Shown here piece by piece: positions 16,973 to 27,015 of a DNA stretch of 64,000 nucleotides. The notes under the pieces are model-generated. The model saw only the letters and a list, made by a program, of their open reading frames with translations, made no database searches and was not told the origin of the DNA. This DNA comes from Maridesulfovibrio ferrireducens. GTDB taxonomy: Bacteria > Desulfobacterota > Desulfovibrionia > Desulfovibrionales > Desulfovibrionaceae. The first letter of the stretch is position 1; the number at the start of each line of letters is the position of its first letter. The stretch covers positions 1 to 64,000 of the forward strand of contig NZ_JAEINN010000004.1 of assembly GCF_016342405.1 (NCBI RefSeq), given 5' to 3'. The position numbers were made by a program, and so were the translations under genes.

Positions 16973-17033
16973 TTGACAATCTGTATTATTCCAACGATAA
17001 TATCGAAAACGTTTGCGGTTTCGTTTGCGAAAC
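16973..17033 (+). promoter_or_regulatory. Promoter and two LacI-type operators of the gal/sugar operon
   Basis: The -35 box TTGACA (16973-16978) and -10 box GATAAT (16996-17001) are 17 bases apart, which is near-consensus sigma-70. Around the predicted transcription start lie two palindromes: GAAAACGTTTGC (17005-17016), with the CG-centred AAACGTTT core typical of LacI-family sites, and GTTTCG-N4-CGAAAC (17018-17033). Binding by the regulator encoded at 19512 would block initiation. The operator assignment is inferred from symmetry and position. Confidence 0.75.
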
Positions 17034-17112
17034 TGTTCGTAAAGATAAATTCAGCATTATCTATGGATGTAATGTTCTGTAATTGAACACTAAAATAGTA
17101 AGATAGATAAAT

Positions 17113-18162
17113 ATGGTCAATAAACTTCAGGATCTCCCGCATAAGCGCTTTAATCCCCTTACCGGGGAGTGGATATTGGTGTCTCCGCACCGGACTAAAA
17201 GACCTTGGCAGGGACGGCAGGAAAGTACTCAAACGAACGTACTGCCCGGCTATGATCCAAAATGTTATTTGTGCCCGGGCAATGTCCGCAATCAGGGGGC
17301 GACCAATCCTGATTACAAAGACGTTTTTGTTTTCGACAACGATTTTCCTTCCCTACTTGAAGATTCCGTAAATGAGTTCTGTGATCAGGATGAACTTTTT
17401 CAGGTGGAACCCGAAAGCGGTATTTGTCGGGTTGTCTGTTTTTCCCCACGGCATGATCTGACTCTGTCGCGAATGAATCCTGGCGCAGTGCGCAAGGTTG
17501 TAGATATTTGGTGTGATCAGTTCACTGAACTTTCAGCCCGTAAAGACATCGGTTATGTCCAGATTTTCGAAAATAGGGGCGATATAATGGGTTGTTCTAA
17601 TCCTCATCCCCACTGCCAAGTTTGGGCTACCCGTTCCATACCCACTATTCCCGCTAACGAAGATATCCGCCAAGAAAAATATTTACGCGAGAAAGACCAA
17701 TGTCTGCTTTGTCGTTACGTTGAGCGTGAATTGCAATCCGGCGAACGGATTGTTTTCGAAAATGATTCTTTTGTAGCCCTTGTTCCGTTTTGGGCGGTCT
17801 GGCCCTTTGAAACGATGCTGTTACCCAAAGTTCACATGGGGGCAATAACCGATATGAATGACAGCCAGAAAAAAGATCTGGCTGAGGCTCTGGTTCGTAT
17901 GGGAATACGTTTTGATAATCTTTTTGAAACATCATTTCCTTATTCCATGGGAATCCATCAGCGTCCGGCCCGGGAAAATAGCGGAGATCATTGGCACTGG
18001 CACATTCATTACTATCCGCCACTTCTCCGTTCTGCCACAGTACGCAAATTTATGGTCGGTTTTGAAATGATGGGCATGCCGCAACGGGATATTACCGCTG
18101 AACAAAGTGCCAAACGATTGCGCGATCTGCCGGAAATACATTTTCAGGATTGGGATGTATAA
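17113..18162 (+). CDS. galT: Galactose-1-phosphate uridylyltransferase
   Basis: This 349-residue Leloir-pathway enzyme exchanges UMP between UDP-glucose and galactose-1-phosphate. The active-site motif NPHPHCQVW (about residues 158-166) contains the HPH nucleophilic His. Zn-ligand cysteines (CYLCPGN) and the C-terminal HWHWHIHYYP are present. It is the first gene of the operon, and galK starts 1 base after its stop. No galE was seen in the window, so the epimerase must be encoded elsewhere. Confidence 0.93.
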   Translation: MVNKLQDLPHKRFNPLTGEWILVSPHRTKRPWQGRQESTQTNVLPGYDPKCYLCPGNVRNQGATNPDYKDVFVFDNDFPSLLEDSVNEFCDQDELFQVEPESGICRVVCFSPRHDLTLSRMNPGAVRKVVDIWCDQFTELSARKDIGYVQIFENRGDIMGCSNPHPHCQVWATRSIPTIPANEDIRQEKYLREKDQCLLCRYVERELQSGERIVFENDSFVALVPFWAVWPFETMLLPKVHMGAITDMNDSQKKDLAEALVRMGIRFDNLFETSFPYSMGIHQRPARENSGDHWHWHIHYYPPLLRSATVRKFMVGFEMMGMPQRDITAEQSAKRLRDLPEIHFQDWDV

Positions 18163-18163
18163 A

Positions 18164-19510
18164 ATGTTTTCAATAGAGAATATTAGAAAGCATCTTGATA
18201 GAGGCGGCTTTGATCAGGATTTTTGCGCCATACATTCATATTCCAGACTTGATGAATCCCGCCTCCGTTTAACTAAACTTTTGGATTGGACAGAAGAATC
18301 CTTCAATTCAAAATTATCAGGAATTGCCAGCGCTCCAGGAAGAACCGAGATTGGCGGAAACCACACCGACCATAATAACGGAAGAGTCCTAGCGGCAGCG
18401 GTCAATCTGGATTGCCTGTCGATATTTTCTCCAACTTCTGGAGTAGATGAACAGGTCATCACTATTTTATCTGAAAATTTTGAAAAGCCTATTGTGGTTG
18501 ATCTGACCGACACCTCCCCGCGTTCAAAGGAAGAAGGAACCAGCGAAGCCCTTGTCCGTGGAGTCGCTGACGGTTTTCGCAAATCCGGATTAAAAGCTTC
18601 CGGGTTTAACGGTTGTGTTTTAAGCTCCATTCCCGCCGGGGCCGGTCTAAGTTCTTCAGCTGCTTTTGAAGTGCTGATAGGAAGAATTTTCAGCGCACTT
18701 TTCAACAATTCCACCGTTAGCCCCTTAGATCTCGCCCGTATAGCAAGACGGGCAGAAAATCTGTATTTTGGTAAGCCCTGCGGGTTTATGGATCAGATGG
18801 CCTCTTCTTTTGAAGGCATTCTGAGAATTGATTTTAAGGATTCTGACAATCCGGCAGTCGAACGAGTTTCTCCCGGATTTATTAATGCTGAAACTGGGCG
18901 TGAAGGGTTTTACGGAACCGGATATCGTCTCTGTGTAGTTAATACCGGAGGAAGCCACGCTGATTTGACTTCTGAATACGCGGCTATACGCGAAGAAATG
19001 CAGCTGGCATCACAGTTTTTCGGGCGTAACGAAGCTCGGGGAATAAGCATGTCCGGGGTGATCGAGAATATGGGGTTGCTTCGAGAAAAAGCAGGAGACA
19101 GAGCTGCGCTCAGACTTATGCACTTCATAGGAGAGGACGAGCGGGCAGTACTGCAAGGTAACGCTTTACACGCCGGAGACATAAGAGAGTTTCTCAAACT
19201 GGTTGCTGAATCCGGAAATTCCTCCTGCCGACTTTTACAAAACTGTTACAATACGCATTCACCTTCTGAGCAGCCCATTCCGTTAGCTTTGACTTTAACA
19301 AAACTTCTCCTCGGTTCAAAAGGAGTTGGCAGAGTTCACGGCGGCGGTTTTGCCGGAACTATTCAAGTTTACGTTCAAGACTCCAGCTTTGATGAATATA
19401 AAAAAGCTATGGAAAATGTTTTTGGGGCCGGTTCGGTCATTGAACTGGTCGTACGCCAGCCGGGACGGGAATTTCTGTCCATTTCTCAAACAGAGGCAGA
19501 AGGTAAATAA
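18164..19510 (+). CDS. galK: Galactokinase
   Basis: The predicted protein has 448 residues from the ATG at 18164, one base after the galT stop; an in-frame ATG at 18155 is an alternative. It phosphorylates galactose at C1 with ATP. The galactokinase signature GRTEIGGNHTDHNNG, the GHMP ATP loop IPAGAGLSSSAA and the C-terminal GVGRVHGGGFAGT are intact. It is somewhat longer than E. coli GalK (382 residues) because of an extra N-terminal segment of about 50 residues and internal loops. Confidence 0.93.
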   Translation: MFSIENIRKHLDRGGFDQDFCAIHSYSRLDESRLRLTKLLDWTEESFNSKLSGIASAPGRTEIGGNHTDHNNGRVLAAAVNLDCLSIFSPTSGVDEQVITILSENFEKPIVVDLTDTSPRSKEEGTSEALVRGVADGFRKSGLKASGFNGCVLSSIPAGAGLSSSAAFEVLIGRIFSALFNNSTVSPLDLARIARRAENLYFGKPCGFMDQMASSFEGILRIDFKDSDNPAVERVSPGFINAETGREGFYGTGYRLCVVNTGGSHADLTSEYAAIREEMQLASQFFGRNEARGISMSGVIENMGLLREKAGDRAALRLMHFIGEDERAVLQGNALHAGDIREFLKLVAESGNSSCRLLQNCYNTHSPSEQPIPLALTLTKLLLGSKGVGRVHGGGFAGTIQVYVQDSSFDEYKKAMENVFGAGSVIELVVRQPGREFLSISQTEAEGK

Positions 19511-19511
19511 T

Positions 19512-20540
19512 ATGGGTCAGATAACTCTTAAAGATCTCGCCCGTAAGCTGGGGATATCAGCATCCACTGTTTCCAGAGCTTTGCACAACCATCCGGACAT
19601 CAGCGACAAAACTAAACGGCTGGCACTGGAGGCGGCAGAAACATACGGCTATCAGCCGAATCCTATTGCGCAAAGTTTGAAGAAAAAGCGCAGCAATATA
19701 ATCGGGGTTATTGTCCCTGAAATTCGTCATAATTTTTTTGCCACGCTCATAAGCGGCATTGAGGAAGTTACCTACGATGCAGGCTATATCATCATGGTCT
19801 GCCAATCTAATGAAACTCTAAGTCGTGAAATAGCCAATACAAAAGCTCTGACAGCCAACCGTGTCGCTGGGTTGCTTATGGCTATATCCCTTGAGACAAC
19901 GACCTACGACCATATGAAAAATGTGATCAAGCATGGTATTCCATTGGTTCAATTTGACCGTGTAGTTGATGAACTAGTGACCGGAAAGGTGTGCATTGAT
20001 GATTTTCGTGCGGCGTACAAAGCCACTGGTCACCTGATTGATTGCGGCTACAAGCGCATCGGTTTTCTTGCCGGACGGGAAGGAATTTCTCTGAATAGCT
20101 TGCGTTTTAACGGGTACTTACAGGCACTCAAAAACTATGGCATACCGTATTACCCCGAATTGAACATTAATATCGGAGGCTGTCGCGGGACGAACGGACG
20201 GCAGGGAGCTGAGGAATACCTGAAAATGGACAATCCACCGGACGCAATTCTGGCTATTAATGATCCTGTTGCTGTGGGGGCCTTTTGTCGTTTTCGCGAG
20301 GCAGGATTGCGCATCCCGGACGATATCGCATTGGCAGGATTCTCCGGTTCACCGGAATCAGCTCTTATTGAACCGGCTTTGACAACTATTTCTCAGCCCG
20401 CATTTGAAATGGGCAGAACAGCCGCTTCTCTGCTGTTGAAAGAATTGGCCAGTGCAGAGGGGGAATATACTCCTGAAACCATTATTCTGGAAACGGAGTT
20501 GCTTGTACGGGGATCAAGTTGTGCGGGAGGAACTAAGTGA
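19512..20540 (+). CDS. LacI-family transcriptional regulator
   Basis: The 342-residue repressor starts at the ATG at 19512, one base after galK; an upstream open frame is only overlap with galK. The N-terminal helix-turn-helix and hinge are clear (TLKDLARKLGISASTVSRAL, then YQPNPIAQSLKKKRSNIIGV). A periplasmic-binding-protein-like effector domain follows (about 60-340). It lies inside the operon it probably controls through the two operators before galT. The effector is unknown; a galactoside, galactose or a sugar related to the transporter is likely. Confidence 0.9.
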   Translation: MGQITLKDLARKLGISASTVSRALHNHPDISDKTKRLALEAAETYGYQPNPIAQSLKKKRSNIIGVIVPEIRHNFFATLISGIEEVTYDAGYIIMVCQSNETLSREIANTKALTANRVAGLLMAISLETTTYDHMKNVIKHGIPLVQFDRVVDELVTGKVCIDDFRAAYKATGHLIDCGYKRIGFLAGREGISLNSLRFNGYLQALKNYGIPYYPELNINIGGCRGTNGRQGAEEYLKMDNPPDAILAINDPVAVGAFCRFREAGLRIPDDIALAGFSGSPESALIEPALTTISQPAFEMGRTAASLLLKELASAEGEYTPETIILETELLVRGSSCAGGTK

Positions 20541-21586
20541 GCATTGAACGCAGGTCATGGGGCAGAACTCCGTCAGGAGAAGAAGTCAGCTTGTACATCC
20601 TCAATAATAAAGAGGGTTATTCTGCTGGTATAGCTACTTATGGAGCCACCCTGACGAAGCTTGATGTACCTATTTCTAGGATGTCTATGTTGGACGTGGT
20701 TTTAGGTTTTGATGAACTTGATGGTTATCTGAAAGATGATAATTATTTCGGTGCCACCATAGGCAGGACCGCAGGCCGTATTTCTCAGGCTGAATTTGAG
20801 TTGGATGGTAAAAAAATTTTTTTAGACAAAAATGAAGGTGAAAACCAGCTGCATGGCGGGGCAAAAGGGTTTCATAATCGTGTTTGGACAGCTTCCCCAG
20901 AAGAAGACGCAGAAGGTCCATCTTTAAAGCTTTGTTATGACAGCCCGGACGGGGAATCCTGCTATCCCGGCAACCTGCGGGTATCCGTGATTTATACCTT
21001 GATTAAAAATGGACTGCGTATTGATTACAGGGGAGTAACCGACAGTCCCACACCTGTAAACATGACCGCACATCCATATTTTAATCTGAATATAAATGGC
21101 GAAGATATAGGCAGTCATGAATTAAAAATTTTCTCAAGCAAGACTCTGAACCTTGATGACAGCCTTATTCCAAACGGTGAAATTATTGATGTAGCAGGTA
21201 CTGAGGCTGATTTTACTGATTTCTCTTTAATTAAGGGAGCTACGGCCCGGACTTCTCCTTTGAAACATGACAGATTCTATGTCTTGAATTCTAAAAAAGG
21301 AGAAATGAACATCGCAGCCATAGTCAGAAGCCGTTCTTTCGATTTGGAACTTGAAGTCGCGACCACACAGTCTGGACTGCAATTTTATTCAGGTGATTCT
21401 CTTTCTGTAGGTTACGCTGGAAAATATGGATGTCAATATGGACCCCGCTCAGGTTTTTGCCTTGAGCCGCATGCACATCCTGACGCACCCAACCAACCCA
21501 AATTTCCCTCCGTGATATTACGTCCCGGAGAAATATACGAGCATTCAACCGAGTACAGGTTTCGCGAATTTAAAGCGCGAAGCTAA
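20537..21586 (+). CDS. galM: Aldose 1-epimerase (mutarotase)
   Basis: This 349-residue protein starts at GTG 20537 and overlaps the regulator stop by 4 bases (GTGA). It interconverts alpha and beta anomers of galactose or other aldoses for galactokinase. Motifs are present: [12 protein letters not shown], the catalytic His in [10 protein letters not shown] and the C-terminal Glu in [13 protein letters not shown]. No signal peptide is seen, so it acts in the cytosol. Confidence 0.92.
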   Translation: MSIERRSWGRTPSGEEVSLYILNNKEGYSAGIATYGATLTKLDVPISRMSMLDVVLGFDELDGYLKDDNYFGATIGRTAGRISQAEFELDGKKIFLDKNEGENQLHGGAKGFHNRVWTASPEEDAEGPSLKLCYDSPDGESCYPGNLRVSVIYTLIKNGLRIDYRGVTDSPTPVNMTAHPYFNLNINGEDIGSHELKIFSSKTLNLDDSLIPNGEIIDVAGTEADFTDFSLIKGATARTSPLKHDRFYVLNSKKGEMNIAAIVRSRSFDLELEVATTQSGLQFYSGDSLSVGYAGKYGCQYGPRSGFCLEPHAHPDAPNQPKFPSVILRPGEIYEHSTEYRFREFKARS

Positions 21587-21609
21587 AACCGAGCAAGGCG
21601 AGAATAAAG

Positions 21610-22707
21610 ATGGCAAACGTAGAGATTAAAGGCGTCGTCAAGCGTTATGGCTCAGTAGAGGTCATCCACGGGGTGGATCTTTCTGTAAAGGAAAATGAAT
21701 TTATTGTGCTTGTCGGACCCTCAGGGTGCGGAAAGTCCACTTTGTTACGCATGGTGGCAGGTCTGGAAGACTTAAGCGGAGGTGAGATCAGCATCGGCGG
21801 GCGAGTGGTCAACAATGTTTCTCCCAAGGATCGCAACGTTGCCATGGTTTTCCAGAACTATGCACTGTATCCGCATATGACGGTTCGTGAGAACATGGGT
21901 TTTTCGCTTAAGATGCGTAAAAAGAGCAAAGAAGAGCAGGACTCCAGAGTAATGGAAGCAGCTAGAATTCTGGAGCTTGAACCATATTTGGAACGTAAGC
22001 CTTCTGAACTTTCCGGTGGACAACGTCAGCGTGTAGCCATGGGAAGAGCCATGGTTCGCAAACCGGATGTTTTTCTTTTTGATGAACCCCTTTCAAATCT
22101 TGATGCACAGCTCAGAACGCAAATGCGGATGGAGCTGAGAAAGATGCAGCTGCGGTTGAAAACTACCACCATATACGTCACCCATGATCAAATTGAGGCC
22201 ATGACTCTTGCTGATCGGATTGTCATTCTCAAAGACGGACATATCCAGCAGGTAGGGACACCTATTGAAGTGTTCGAAAAGCCTAATAATGTTTTCGTTG
22301 CAAAATTTATAGGGAATCCGCCTATGAATATTCTGGAAGGCGTATGCAGTGTGGTTGACGGCAAACGTTATGCTGTCATTGGCAGCAGTATCTTTCCTCT
22401 TCAGGATGGTGTGGCTGAAGGAATTGTAAACGGTTCGCCGGTTCTGGTCGGAATCCGTCCTGACTCTATCAAAATGGGACAGAACATCGAGCGTCTTCCT
22501 AAAGAGTGGTGGTGTCAGGGTGAAGTTGTTGTCTCTGAAATTCTCGGTGCCCATTCTCTGCTGGAGATTATTATCGACGGCGAAAACGAACTTATAGCTG
22601 AAGTCGAAGGGCGTATTGTGGCTCACCCCGGAGAAACCGTTCCTATTGGTTTCGAGTTTGACCGCATGGTTCTCTTTGATCCGAAAACGAAAATGGCGCT
22701 TTATTAG
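21610..22707 (+). CDS. Sugar ABC transporter ATPase (MsmX/UgpC/MalK type)
   Basis: The 365-residue nucleotide-binding subunit has Walker [11 protein letters not shown]-loop [14 protein letters not shown], signature [14 protein letters not shown], Walker [15 protein letters not shown] and the H-loop His in YVTHDQ. The C-terminal 130 residues form the TOBE-type domain of carbohydrate importers, where regulators can bind. It energises the two permeases at 24129 and 25252 and is part of the same operon. Confidence 0.93.
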   Translation: MANVEIKGVVKRYGSVEVIHGVDLSVKENEFIVLVGPSGCGKSTLLRMVAGLEDLSGGEISIGGRVVNNVSPKDRNVAMVFQNYALYPHMTVRENMGFSLKMRKKSKEEQDSRVMEAARILELEPYLERKPSELSGGQRQRVAMGRAMVRKPDVFLFDEPLSNLDAQLRTQMRMELRKMQLRLKTTTIYVTHDQIEAMTLADRIVILKDGHIQQVGTPIEVFEKPNNVFVAKFIGNPPMNILEGVCSVVDGKRYAVIGSSIFPLQDGVAEGIVNGSPVLVGIRPDSIKMGQNIERLPKEWWCQGEVVVSEILGAHSLLEIIIDGENELIAEVEGRIVAHPGETVPIGFEFDRMVLFDPKTKMALY

Positions 22708-22780
22708 AGAATTCTTTAAAGCGACAAACTATATGCGACTTAAGTAAGAGGTTGATTATTTTAACTTTTTAGGAGGAAAC

Positions 22781-24043
22781 ATGAAAATGTCCTTGGCGAA
22801 GTTGTTTTTGGTGCTTGCCGTGGCTTTAATGCTAACAGTTCCGCAGGTCTCCATGGCCAAAGAGCTGAACGGTGACCTTGAAATTTTTTCCTGGTGGGCT
22901 GGAGATGAAGGTCCGGCTTTACAGGCTCTGATCAAGCAATACAAAGATCAGAATCCAAATGTTAATGTTATTGATGCCACGGTTACCGGTGGTTCAGGAG
23001 TTAATGCCAAAGCGGTATTAAAAACCCGTATGCTCGGCAATGAACCTCCTGATAGTTTTCAGGTTCATTCCGGTCAGGAACTTATCGGAACATGGGTAAA
23101 AGCAGACCGCATGGAAGACCTTACATTCCTGTTCAAAGAGCAGGGCTGGATGGATTCATTCCCAGCAGGTTTAATTAAACTCATCGGAACCGACAAAGGA
23201 ATCTGGTCCGTTCCTGTCACCATTCATCGCTCAAATGTGATGTGGTACATTCCTGCTAATCTGAAAAAATGGGGCGTAACCGCACCAAAAACTTGGGCTG
23301 ACTTTTTGAAAATTGCTCCTAAGCTGCAAAAAGAGGGTATTGTTCCTCTGGCTATGGCTGAAAACTGGACAGTCAATCATCTTTGGGAATCTGTTGCACT
23401 CGCATCTTTGGGCGCTGACAAATGGGATGCTCTTTGGGCCGGTAAGCTAAGATTCGACAGTCCTGAAGTTGTCAAAGCTTGGGAACTGTTCGGCAAGATC
23501 CTCAAATACACAAACAAAGACGCCTCCTCCCTTTCATGGCAGCAGGCGACTGATATGATGATTGATGGCAAAGCTGCTTTTAATATTATGGGTGACTGGG
23601 CAGCCGGTTACATGTCCACCACCAAAAAAATGGCTCCCGGTAAAGACTTCGGTTGGGCTACGTCTCCGGATACCGGTGGTGAATTCATGTTCCTTTCCGA
23701 TTCCTTCGGCCTGCCAAAAGGCGCACCTAACCGCGACAACGCCATTGCATGGCTTAAAGTCCTTGGATCAAAGAAAGGCAGTGACACATTCAATCCGCTT
23801 AAAGGTTCAATTTCCCCCCGCACCGACTCAGATTTAAGCAAGTACAATGCTTACCTGCAATCTGCATCAGCAGATTTCGGAAAAGACAGAGTAGTTGGTT
23901 CGTTGGCTCATGGTGTAGCTGCGAATGAAACCTTCATGGGTGGATTCTCACAGATCATGGAAATGTTCCTTAAGACCCATAATGCTAAAGCCGTTTCAAT
24001 GGCTTGCCAGCAGTTGGCTGACAAATCTAAAATCGGTAAATAG
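22781..24043 (+). CDS. Sugar ABC transporter substrate-binding protein
   Basis: The 420-residue precursor has a signal peptide ([22 protein letters not shown]) and the family 1 extracellular sugar-binding fold: [19 protein letters not shown] at the mature N-terminus, [13 protein letters not shown] in the middle. AGGAGG before the ATG gives strong translation. Such proteins bind glucose, mannose or oligosaccharides; the exact ligand cannot be read from sequence. A GC-rich hairpin follows the stop and may stabilise this part of the mRNA. Confidence 0.92.
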   Translation: MKMSLAKLFLVLAVALMLTVPQVSMAKELNGDLEIFSWWAGDEGPALQALIKQYKDQNPNVNVIDATVTGGSGVNAKAVLKTRMLGNEPPDSFQVHSGQELIGTWVKADRMEDLTFLFKEQGWMDSFPAGLIKLIGTDKGIWSVPVTIHRSNVMWYIPANLKKWGVTAPKTWADFLKIAPKLQKEGIVPLAMAENWTVNHLWESVALASLGADKWDALWAGKLRFDSPEVVKAWELFGKILKYTNKDASSLSWQQATDMMIDGKAAFNIMGDWAAGYMSTTKKMAPGKDFGWATSPDTGGEFMFLSDSFGLPKGAPNRDNAIAWLKVLGSKKGSDTFNPLKGSISPRTDSDLSKYNAYLQSASADFGKDRVVGSLAHGVAANETFMGGFSQIMEMFLKTHNAKAVSMACQQLADKSKIGK

Positions 24044-24079
24044 CAAATTGTTTGAAAAAGTTTAAAGCAAGTAAAAGGC

Positions 24080-24105
24080 GGCCGCGTCGGTTTTCCGGCG
24101 CGGCC
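24080..24105 (+). other. Intercistronic GC-rich stem-loop after the binding-protein gene
   Basis: GGCCGCG-T-CGG, loop TTTT, CCG-G-CGCGGCC form a strong hairpin with one mismatch. No T-run follows. It lies between the binding-protein and permease genes, the usual place for elements that raise the level of binding protein relative to the membrane subunits. Confidence 0.6.
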
Positions 24106-24128
24106 TCAATAAAGGTATAGGTACGGAT

Positions 24129-25247
24129 ATGAGGGAAGCTTCACGGGACAGACTAAAAGCGTTTTTGACGCTTCTGCCTTCCATCATTTTGATTGGGGTA
24201 TTTGTATATGGTTTTATCGGCAATACCATCTGGATCTCTATGACAGATTGGGGTGGCGACGGAGCTTTGGCTTTGGAGCCTGAGATGGAATTTGTCGGAC
24301 TGGCAAATTATAGTGATCTTTTTACCGGATTTTTATCCAGTGGCTTCAGGCAGGATCTGGTAAACGCGGTTTATTATTCTGTCATGCTTCTGGCTGGTGC
24401 CATAGGTCTTGGCATGTTTATCGCCATTTTGCTGGATCAGAAACCCAAGGGTGAAGATCTTCTACGGACCATTTTCCTCTATCCAATGTCCCTTTCCTTT
24501 ATTGTTTCCGGTACCATTTGGCGCTGGCTTTTAGCCCCACAGGGCGGAGTCAACGTTTTACCTACGTATGTAGGATTGCCACCTCTTACCTTTCAGTGGA
24601 CATCCAGCACTAAAGCTGTTTTGGAATTTAACTGGCAGAATCTGTTACAAATTTTTCTGTATATTGCTGCTTTTGCCCTGATTATCATCGGTTTATGGGT
24701 GCTTAAGACTCGCCCCCACCGTGCGGTTAAGCTTTGGCTCGGGCCGGGTGTTGTTATCGGTTTGTTTGCATGGCTGGGAGGCAGTTTATTGCCTCAAGCA
24801 CTTTTCATGGAAGAAACTCATGGCTTCAACCTAGCCACATTAGGGATCATCATGGCAACGGTCTGGCAATATGCCGGCTACACCATGGCCCTTTATCTCG
24901 CCGGATTTAACGGAATATCTCAGGACTTGCGTGATGCTGCAATGTTAGACGGAGCCAGCACTACGGCCTATTACCGTCATATCGCAATTCCAATGCTAAA
25001 GCCCATAACCATCAGCGCAGTGATTATTCTTTCTCATATCTCTCTAAAAATGTTTGATATTATTTTTGCAATGACCGGGCCGGATAATGCCCAGACAGGA
25101 CATCCTGCTCTATCCATGTATATGACAACCTTCCGGGCAAATGACTTTGCCAGAGGCGCGGCTATCGCGATTGTTCTATTCATGGTTGCGGCCATGTTTA
25201 TAGTTCCCTATGTAGTCAGCCAATATAGACAAAGGACCAGAGGATAA
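24129..25247 (+). CDS. Sugar ABC transporter permease, MalF type
   Basis: The 372-residue inner-membrane protein has about eight hydrophobic segments. The cytoplasmic EAA loop reads DLRDAAMLDGASTTAYYRHIAIP. It pairs with the following MalG-type permease. An extra pair of hydrophobic segments in the middle (about 180-225) makes it longer than the usual 290-residue members of the family. Confidence 0.92.
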   Translation: MREASRDRLKAFLTLLPSIILIGVFVYGFIGNTIWISMTDWGGDGALALEPEMEFVGLANYSDLFTGFLSSGFRQDLVNAVYYSVMLLAGAIGLGMFIAILLDQKPKGEDLLRTIFLYPMSLSFIVSGTIWRWLLAPQGGVNVLPTYVGLPPLTFQWTSSTKAVLEFNWQNLLQIFLYIAAFALIIIGLWVLKTRPHRAVKLWLGPGVVIGLFAWLGGSLLPQALFMEETHGFNLATLGIIMATVWQYAGYTMALYLAGFNGISQDLRDAAMLDGASTTAYYRHIAIPMLKPITISAVIILSHISLKMFDIIFAMTGPDNAQTGHPALSMYMTTFRANDFARGAAIAIVLFMVAAMFIVPYVVSQYRQRTRG

Positions 25248-25251
25248 ACAA

Positions 25252-26097
25252 ATGAGTAAACCTTCAACAGCTACCACCAGTAGATTTACAGTCGGTTCGT
25301 TTTTGCTTTACAGCTCACTTTTTTTGTTGGCACTTTTTTTTCTCATGCCCGCATACATGGCTGTGATTACAGCTTTAAAACCACCTGCTGAGATTAATTT
25401 ATCCACAGCATGGGAGCTTCCTTCCAAGTTGCATTGGTCTAGTTTTTCAGACGCTTTTTCGTTGTTGAAATCCAATGTTGTAAGCTCTGTAATCCTGACC
25501 GTTTGCGCCACGATTCTTTCAACGGTGCTTGGCTCATTAAATGGTTATGTTTTCTCAAAATGGAAATTCAAGGGTAGCGAATTTATTTTTACTCTTTTTC
25601 TGTTCGGTATGTTCATTCCATATCAGGTAATTCTAATTCCTCTTTTCCAGACACTTAGAGCAATGAATTTGTACGGGGGACTTCCCGGACTGATTCTGGC
25701 TCATGTTGTTTATGGATTGCCCATTACTTCACTTATTTTTAGAAATTTTTACTCGCAAATACCTACAGCTCTGGTTGAGTCAGCCAGACTGGACGGAGCA
25801 GGTTTCTTTTCCATTTATACCCGCATTGTGTTTCCTCTTTCTATTCCGGGTTTCGTTGTAACCAGTCTTTGGCAGGTTACTCAGATTTGGAATGAATTTC
25901 TTTGGGGTATCTGTCTTACCCGTCATGCGGACAATCCCATCACAGTGGGCCTTGCCCAGCTTGCCGGAGGGCAGGCTGTCAGCTGGAATCTGCCCATGGC
26001 GGGATCACTAATGGCTGCTGCTCCGGTTCTGGCAATATATATCTTCCTCGGCCGTTATTTCATCCGCGGATTACTGGCCGGATCGGTCAAAGAGTAG
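25252..26097 (+). CDS. Sugar ABC transporter permease, MalG type
   Basis: The 281-residue permease has six predicted transmembrane segments and the EAA motif ALVESARLDGAGFFSIYTRI. It starts 4 bases after the previous stop. With the MalF-type subunit it forms the translocation channel for the sugar bound by the protein at 22781. Confidence 0.92.
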   Translation: MSKPSTATTSRFTVGSFLLYSSLFLLALFFLMPAYMAVITALKPPAEINLSTAWELPSKLHWSSFSDAFSLLKSNVVSSVILTVCATILSTVLGSLNGYVFSKWKFKGSEFIFTLFLFGMFIPYQVILIPLFQTLRAMNLYGGLPGLILAHVVYGLPITSLIFRNFYSQIPTALVESARLDGAGFFSIYTRIVFPLSIPGFVVTSLWQVTQIWNEFLWGICLTRHADNPITVGLAQLAGGQAVSWNLPMAGSLMAAAPVLAIYIFLGRYFIRGLLAGSVKE

Positions 26098-26106
26098 GGG
26101 GAATAA

Positions 26107-26991
26107 ATGGCTGAATTTCTTATAGCCGGACTTGGTGAAATTCTTTGGGACGTACTTGCTGATTCCGAGGAAATAGGCGGTGCTCCTGTAAATTTTGCAT
26201 ATCATGCCGGAGTACTAGGCGCTGATTCAATTGCTGTTTCGACAATAGGCAACGATGAGCGCGGCAGACGGGCCATAAAAGAACTTACTAGGCGTGGACT
26301 AAATCTTGAGGCTGTCAGCATTGATCAGGAGCACGCGACCGGATTTGTTGAAGCAAGCGTGGATGCAGATGGCGTAGCCCACTACATTTTTCCAAACAAT
26401 ATAGCTTGGGATCATTTGACTCTTAATGCCAAAGCCTTAAGCCTTGCTCCGAAGGTTGATGCAGTCTGTTTTGGGACTCTTGCCCAGCGCAGTGAAACAG
26501 CACGTGCATCAATTCATGTCTTTTTAAACGAAGCACCGCAGGCCCTGAAAGTTTACGATATGAATCTTCGCCAGCACTTTTATAACGAAAAAATTATTCG
26601 ACTGTCCCTTGAAAAGGCTCATGTTCTTAAACTCAATGATGATGAGCTTAGAACTGTGGCCCCTATGTTTAATCTTTCCGGCAGTGAGCAAAAGATGCTC
26701 AGCGAACTGCATAATAAATTTGATCTCAAATATTCAGTACTCACCAGAGGCGGTAATGGTAGTTTATTGATGGGCGAGGGCAAAGTGGTGGAAAGTTGCG
26801 GCGTGGAAGTGCAGAATATGCAGGATACCATCGGTGCCGGGGATTCATTCACAGCTTCGGTGATCATCGGTTTGCTACAGGGCCACAGTCTGGAAGATAT
26901 CAGTGACCATGCAAATAGGCTGGCGGCTTATGTTTGCTCTTGCAAAGGGGCAATGCCTGCCATTCCGGATGAGTTCAAATTAATAAAATAA
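26107..26991 (+). CDS. PfkB-family carbohydrate kinase, probable fructokinase
   Basis: This 294-residue ribokinase-fold enzyme transfers phosphate from ATP to a sugar. The N-terminal GEILWDV and GGAPVNFAYHAGVLGA match fructokinase-type members. The C-terminal signature DTIGAGDSFTA contains the catalytic Asp and the anion hole. Together with the following isomerase it could take mannose to fructose to fructose-6-phosphate; this pathway is inferred from gene order. It follows the MalG-type gene by 9 bases. Confidence 0.85.
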   Translation: MAEFLIAGLGEILWDVLADSEEIGGAPVNFAYHAGVLGADSIAVSTIGNDERGRRAIKELTRRGLNLEAVSIDQEHATGFVEASVDADGVAHYIFPNNIAWDHLTLNAKALSLAPKVDAVCFGTLAQRSETARASIHVFLNEAPQALKVYDMNLRQHFYNEKIIRLSLEKAHVLKLNDDELRTVAPMFNLSGSEQKMLSELHNKFDLKYSVLTRGGNGSLLMGEGKVVESCGVEVQNMQDTIGAGDSFTASVIIGLLQGHSLEDISDHANRLAAYVCSCKGAMPAIPDEFKLIK

Positions 26992-27015
26992 ATTTCTTAG
27001 ATACGGAGAAACAGC

